A stretch of 18,986 bases of DNA. Source: Bacteroidales bacterium UBA4866. GTDB lineage: Bacteria; Bacteroidota; Bacteroidia; Bacteroidales; P3. The stretch covers positions 13,006 to 31,991 of the forward strand of contig DHDW01000029.1 in the NCBI GenBank assembly GCA_002399565.1. Reading direction: 5' to 3'. A program made the translations under genes and the position numbers. Positions 16,590-18,986 of this stretch are shown here, piece by piece; position 1 is the stretch's first letter, and every line of letters begins with the position of its first letter. The notes beneath the pieces were generated by a model. It made no database searches, was not told where the DNA came from, and worked only from the letters and a program-made list of their open reading frames with translations.

Positions 16590-18728
16590 CTATTCTTCGT
16601 CTTTTGTTGCTTCTTCGTATGCTTTCAACAATGCGTTTTGAACATCTGTTGGTACTTGTTGATATTCTTTATATTTCATGGAGTACCATCCTCGTCCAGA
16701 GGTTAGTGATGATAATGAGGTTGAGTAGCGATACATTTCAGCAAGGGGAACTTGTGCTTTGATGATTTGATTTCTTCCTTCAGAGTCCATTCCCATTACT
16801 ATTGCTCTTCTTCCTTGTAGGTCGGTCATAACTCCTCCCATCATATCGCCAGGTACTTCTACTTCCATGTCGTATATTGGTTCAAGGATTTTTGGTCCTG
16901 CATTTTTGAAGGCTTCTCTAAATGCATTTCTTCCTGCTAACTTAAATGCCATTTCGTTGGAGTCAACTGGGTGCATCTTTCCGTCAAATACGTTAACGAC
17001 TATATCTCTTGCGTAAGAACCTGTTAGTGGTCCTTCTTCAATCTTTTCCATTATTCCTTTAAGGATGGCTGGCATAAAACGAGCATCTATTGCTCCTCCT
17101 ACGATACAGTTATTGAAGACTAACTTTCCTCCCCATGGGAGTTCGTGTGTTTCTGTTCCTCTTACTGGATATTTTGTTTGGTTGGACATTCCGTCAAAGT
17201 AAGGTTCGATTAACATATATACTTCTCCGAATTGTCCTGCTCCACCTGATTGTTTCTTATGGCGGTAGGAGGCTTCTGCACTTTTTGTTATGGTTTCGCG
17301 ATATGGGATTTTAGGTGCTAGGAATTCTATTGCTATTTTGTGTTGGTTGTCAAAATACCACTTTAAGGTGTTTATGTGCAACTCTCCCATTCCTTTGATT
17401 ATGGTTTGTTTTAGTTCTCTTGAAAGTTCTACTCTCATGGAACGGTCATGTTGGCAAAACTCATTTATTAATGCTCCTACCTTTTCGTCATCGGTGTTTT
17501 CGTGTGCTTTTACTGCAGTGGTGTATATTGGTAGTGGGAATTCGATTGGTGATACTGTGTCGGAAGCATTTTTTGCTGAGTTAAGGGTTGTGTTTGTTTT
17601 GGCGTCTTTTAGTTTTATTGTGCTTATGATATCTCCTGCTACTGCTTTGTCTAATTTTGTTCTTGTCTTACCTGAGTTTGCGTAAACTTGAGATATTCTT
17701 TCTTTGCTTTGGTTCTTTGAATTTAGAACGTCCATTCCTTCTACTATTTCGCCTGCCATTACTTTCATAAAGGCGATTTCTCCCAAGTGTTGTTCGTTGG
17801 AGGTTTTGAAAACAAAGAGTGTGGTTGGTTTGGTGGAGTCGTAGGATACTTTTTCTCCGTTTGTTAGTGTTTTGATGGCAACTGCTTCATTTGGACTTGG
17901 AACATTGTTTGATATGAATTCGAGCATTCTTCCTACTCCCATGTTCTCTTTTGCTGAGCAGCAAAGTACTGGGAATACGCTTCTGGATGCTAATCCTAAT
18001 TTTAGGCCTCTTCTTACTTCTTCTATGGTTAAATCTCCTTGGTCGAAGTATTTTTCCATTAAATCGTCGGCTCCTGCTGCTGCGTTTTCAACTAAGGTTA
18101 GGTAGAGTTGGTCTGCTTTTGCTTTTTCGCTCTCTGGTATTTCTGTAACTTCGGGTTTGCCTCCTCCTTTTGGGTATTTGTACATTTTCTTGGTAACTAA
18201 ATCAACAAAGGAGTCAAAGCCAACTCCAGCATTCACCGGATATTGAACAATAGTTATCTTTTCACCAAAGAAATCCTTCATCTCTTTAATTTTTTCATCA
18301 AAGGCTGCTTTTTCAGTGTCAAGCTGATTCATGACAAACATAATTGGAATATGAAGTTTGTCGGTGTGCTTGAAAGCAAGTTCTGTTCCTACTTCAATTC
18401 CTATCTGTGAATTGATAACAACTACCGCTGTTTCAACAACATTCAAAGTCGCAACTAATTCCCCTTGAAAGTCAGAATAACCAGGTACGTCTAAAATGTT
18501 TATTTTCTTCGTGTTATATTCTGCAAACAAAGCTGTAGCAACAACAGAGTTTCTGCGGTCTATTTCTATGTCTCTGTAATCGGAAATGGTGTTCTTTTCT
18601 TCTACACTTCCACAGCGGTTGATTATGCCTGCTTCAAAGGCAATTGCTTCGGCAAGGGTTGTCTTGCCGCTTTTAGCCCCTCCAACCAAGGCTATGTTCT
18701 TAATCTCTGATGTTTGATATACTTTCAT
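16590..18728 (-). CDS. fusA2: EF-G2-type translation elongation factor paralog with altered GTPase motifs
   Basis: The 712-residue protein has full EF-G architecture: G domain, domain II (about 300-400), then domains III, IV and V, with the domain IV part including RHKKQSGGAGQFGEVY and the V part GVMTDLQGRRA. The P-loop reads GGAKSGKT (16-23). Three GTPase motifs depart from canonical EF-G. The RGITI switch I sequence becomes RRNSVV (58-63). DTPGHxDF becomes DVPGYSDF (80-87), so the catalytic His is Tyr84. NKxD becomes NQLD (134-137). The same kind of change is known in EF-G2 paralogs, including the B. thetaiotaomicron EF-G2 reported to work without GTP hydrolysis and to matter in gut colonisation. 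I infer a starvation-type translocase rather than the main EF-G. Many C-ending codons suggest high expression. Confidence 0.92.
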   Translation of the reverse strand: MKVYQTSEIKNIALVGGAKSGKTTLAEAIAFEAGIINRCGSVEEKNTISDYRDIEIDRRNSVVATALFAEYNTKKINILDVPGYSDFQGELVATLNVVETAVVVINSQIGIEVGTELAFKHTDKLHIPIMFVMNQLDTEKAAFDEKIKEMKDFFGEKITIVQYPVNAGVGFDSFVDLVTKKMYKYPKGGGKPEVTEIPESEKAKADQLYLTLVENAAAGADDLMEKYFDQGDLTIEEVRRGLKLGLASRSVFPVLCCSAKENMGVGRMLEFISNNVPSPNEAVAIKTLTNGEKVSYDSTKPTTLFVFKTSNEQHLGEIAFMKVMAGEIVEGMDVLNSKNQSKERISQVYANSGKTRTKLDKAVAGDIISTIKLKDAKTNTTLNSAKNASDTVSPIEFPLPIYTTAVKAHENTDDEKVGALINEFCQHDRSMRVELSRELKQTIIKGMGELHINTLKWYFDNQHKIAIEFLAPKIPYRETITKSAEASYRHKKQSGGAGQFGEVYMLIEPYFDGMSNQTKYPVRGTETHELPWGGKLVFNNCIVGGAIDARFMPAILKGIMEKIEEGPLTGSYARDIVVNVFDGKMHPVDSNEMAFKLAGRNAFREAFKNAGPKILEPIYDMEVEVPGDMMGGVMTDLQGRRAIVMGMDSEGRNQIIKAQVPLAEMYRYSTSLSSLTSGRGWYSMKYKEYQQVPTDVQNALLKAYEEATKDEE

Positions 18729-18788
18729 CTCGTTTTTATAAAGTTAAACATTAATATATTAGTATAATTTTTTCATATTAGAAGGAGG

Positions 18789-18819
18789 CAAAGATATAAA
18801 ATTGATTCTTAGTAGCAAA
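18789..18819 (-). promoter_or_regulatory. Predicted Bacteroidota promoter for fusA2
   Basis: On the minus strand TTTG (18819-18816) is followed after 19 bases by TATCTTTG (18796-18789), a full match to the -33/-7 pattern at correct spacing. Transcription would begin near 18782, giving a leader of about 50 bases. It lies between the probable serpin terminator and the fusA2 ATG, so fusA2 has its own promoter. Confidence 0.65.
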
Positions 18820-18863
18820 GAAAAAGGTCTGAAAATATGGAAAAAAAGTTTAATTGAAAGCAA

Positions 18864-18891
18864 AGGGCTTAAAATGGGGGTTTAACGCCCT
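18864..18891 (-). terminator. Hairpin terminator overlapping the probable serpin stop codon
   Basis: AGGGCTTAAA (18864-18873) pairs with TTTAACGCCCT (18881-18891) with one bulged C and a 7-base loop. Read on the minus strand, the stem contains the TAA stop of the incoming gene and is followed by TTTGCTTTC, a moderate U-tract. Confidence 0.6.
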
Positions 18892-18986
18892 GTGAAAATG
18901 CCCAAAAGGAGGATGGAATTGGAGCTCTTTCCTCTGAGGATGTAGAGGAAGGGTTTGTTTATGTGGTGGTGCTCTGTTTTGGAATT
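18882..18986 (-). CDS. C-terminal fragment of a probable serpin (5' end outside window)
   Basis: A minus-strand frame open from the right edge gives 34 codons and a TAA at 18884-18882. It contains INKPFLYILRG and then NSILLLGIF. This matches the serpin C-terminal signature, in which an Asp/Asn-Arg/Lys-Pro-Phe core is followed by hydrophobic residues, then a short turn, then ILFLG-type residues. All but the first position of the usual signature fit. Serpins are serine or cysteine protease inhibitors that act by a conformational trap, and some gut bacteria secrete them. The reactive-centre loop lies just upstream, outside the window, so inhibitory function cannot be judged. The frame is short, so confidence is moderate. 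Confidence 0.65.
   Translation of the reverse strand, partial: NSKTEHHHINKPFLYILRGKSSNSILLLGIFTGR

Noticed and set aside
18929..18950. Perfect 7-bp inverted repeat TTCCTCT/AGAGGAA
   Set aside because: It lies within the coding tail of the probable serpin and has no T-run; more likely incidental.

Overview
The window is about 19 kb of AT-rich DNA from a Bacteroidota genome, most likely a low-GC member of the Bacteroidales. I see this in several features. Start codons lack Shine-Dalgarno sites. Promoters match the Bacteroidota pattern (TTTG, then TAnnTTTG about 19-21 bases on). A giant YDG/MBG-type surface protein, an rnfBCDGE gene order and an EF-G2-type elongation factor paralog are also present. 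The sequence alone does not allow a genus call. Every confident gene lies on the minus strand, so the layout is described from right to left, in the direction of transcription.

Right end (18986-16257): the last 34 codons of a probable serpin enter from beyond the edge and end at a hairpin terminator. A clear promoter then drives a two-gene unit: an EF-G2-like translation factor whose GTPase motifs are altered, and a small TfoX C-terminal-domain protein. A strong hairpin closes that unit.

Middle (16077-8231): nine tightly packed genes probably form one operon. It starts with rnfB and rnfC, followed by a secreted PsbP/DcrB-like protein of unknown role, then rnfD, rnfG and rnfE. RnfA, the expected sixth subunit, is not present; its usual place is taken by a LutA-like cysteine-rich Fe-S protein. 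The operon ends with two radical SAM genes, a YhcC-family protein and rlmN, which overlap by ATGA. The shared theme is low-potential electron transfer: Rnf exchanges electrons between ferredoxin and NADH with ion pumping, and both radical SAM enzymes need reduced low-potential electron donors.

Intergenic region (8230-7167): about 1.06 kb without a credible gene. It holds a three-copy 23-bp palindromic repeat, a likely promoter for the next gene and two hairpins in a long predicted leader.

Left end (7166-1): one uninterrupted reading frame of 2388 codons runs off the left edge. It encodes a secreted, repeat-built surface protein with a signal peptide, YDG domains, two tandem 424-residue units and a C-terminal tract of MBG-type domains arranged in a roughly 256-residue higher-order repeat. 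The C-terminus is outside the window, so its anchor or sorting domain is unknown.

The most notable points are the Rnf operon without rnfA but with two extra genes, the tyrosine replacing the catalytic histidine in the EF-G paralog, the two levels of nested repeats in the giant surface protein, and the palindromic triple repeat.
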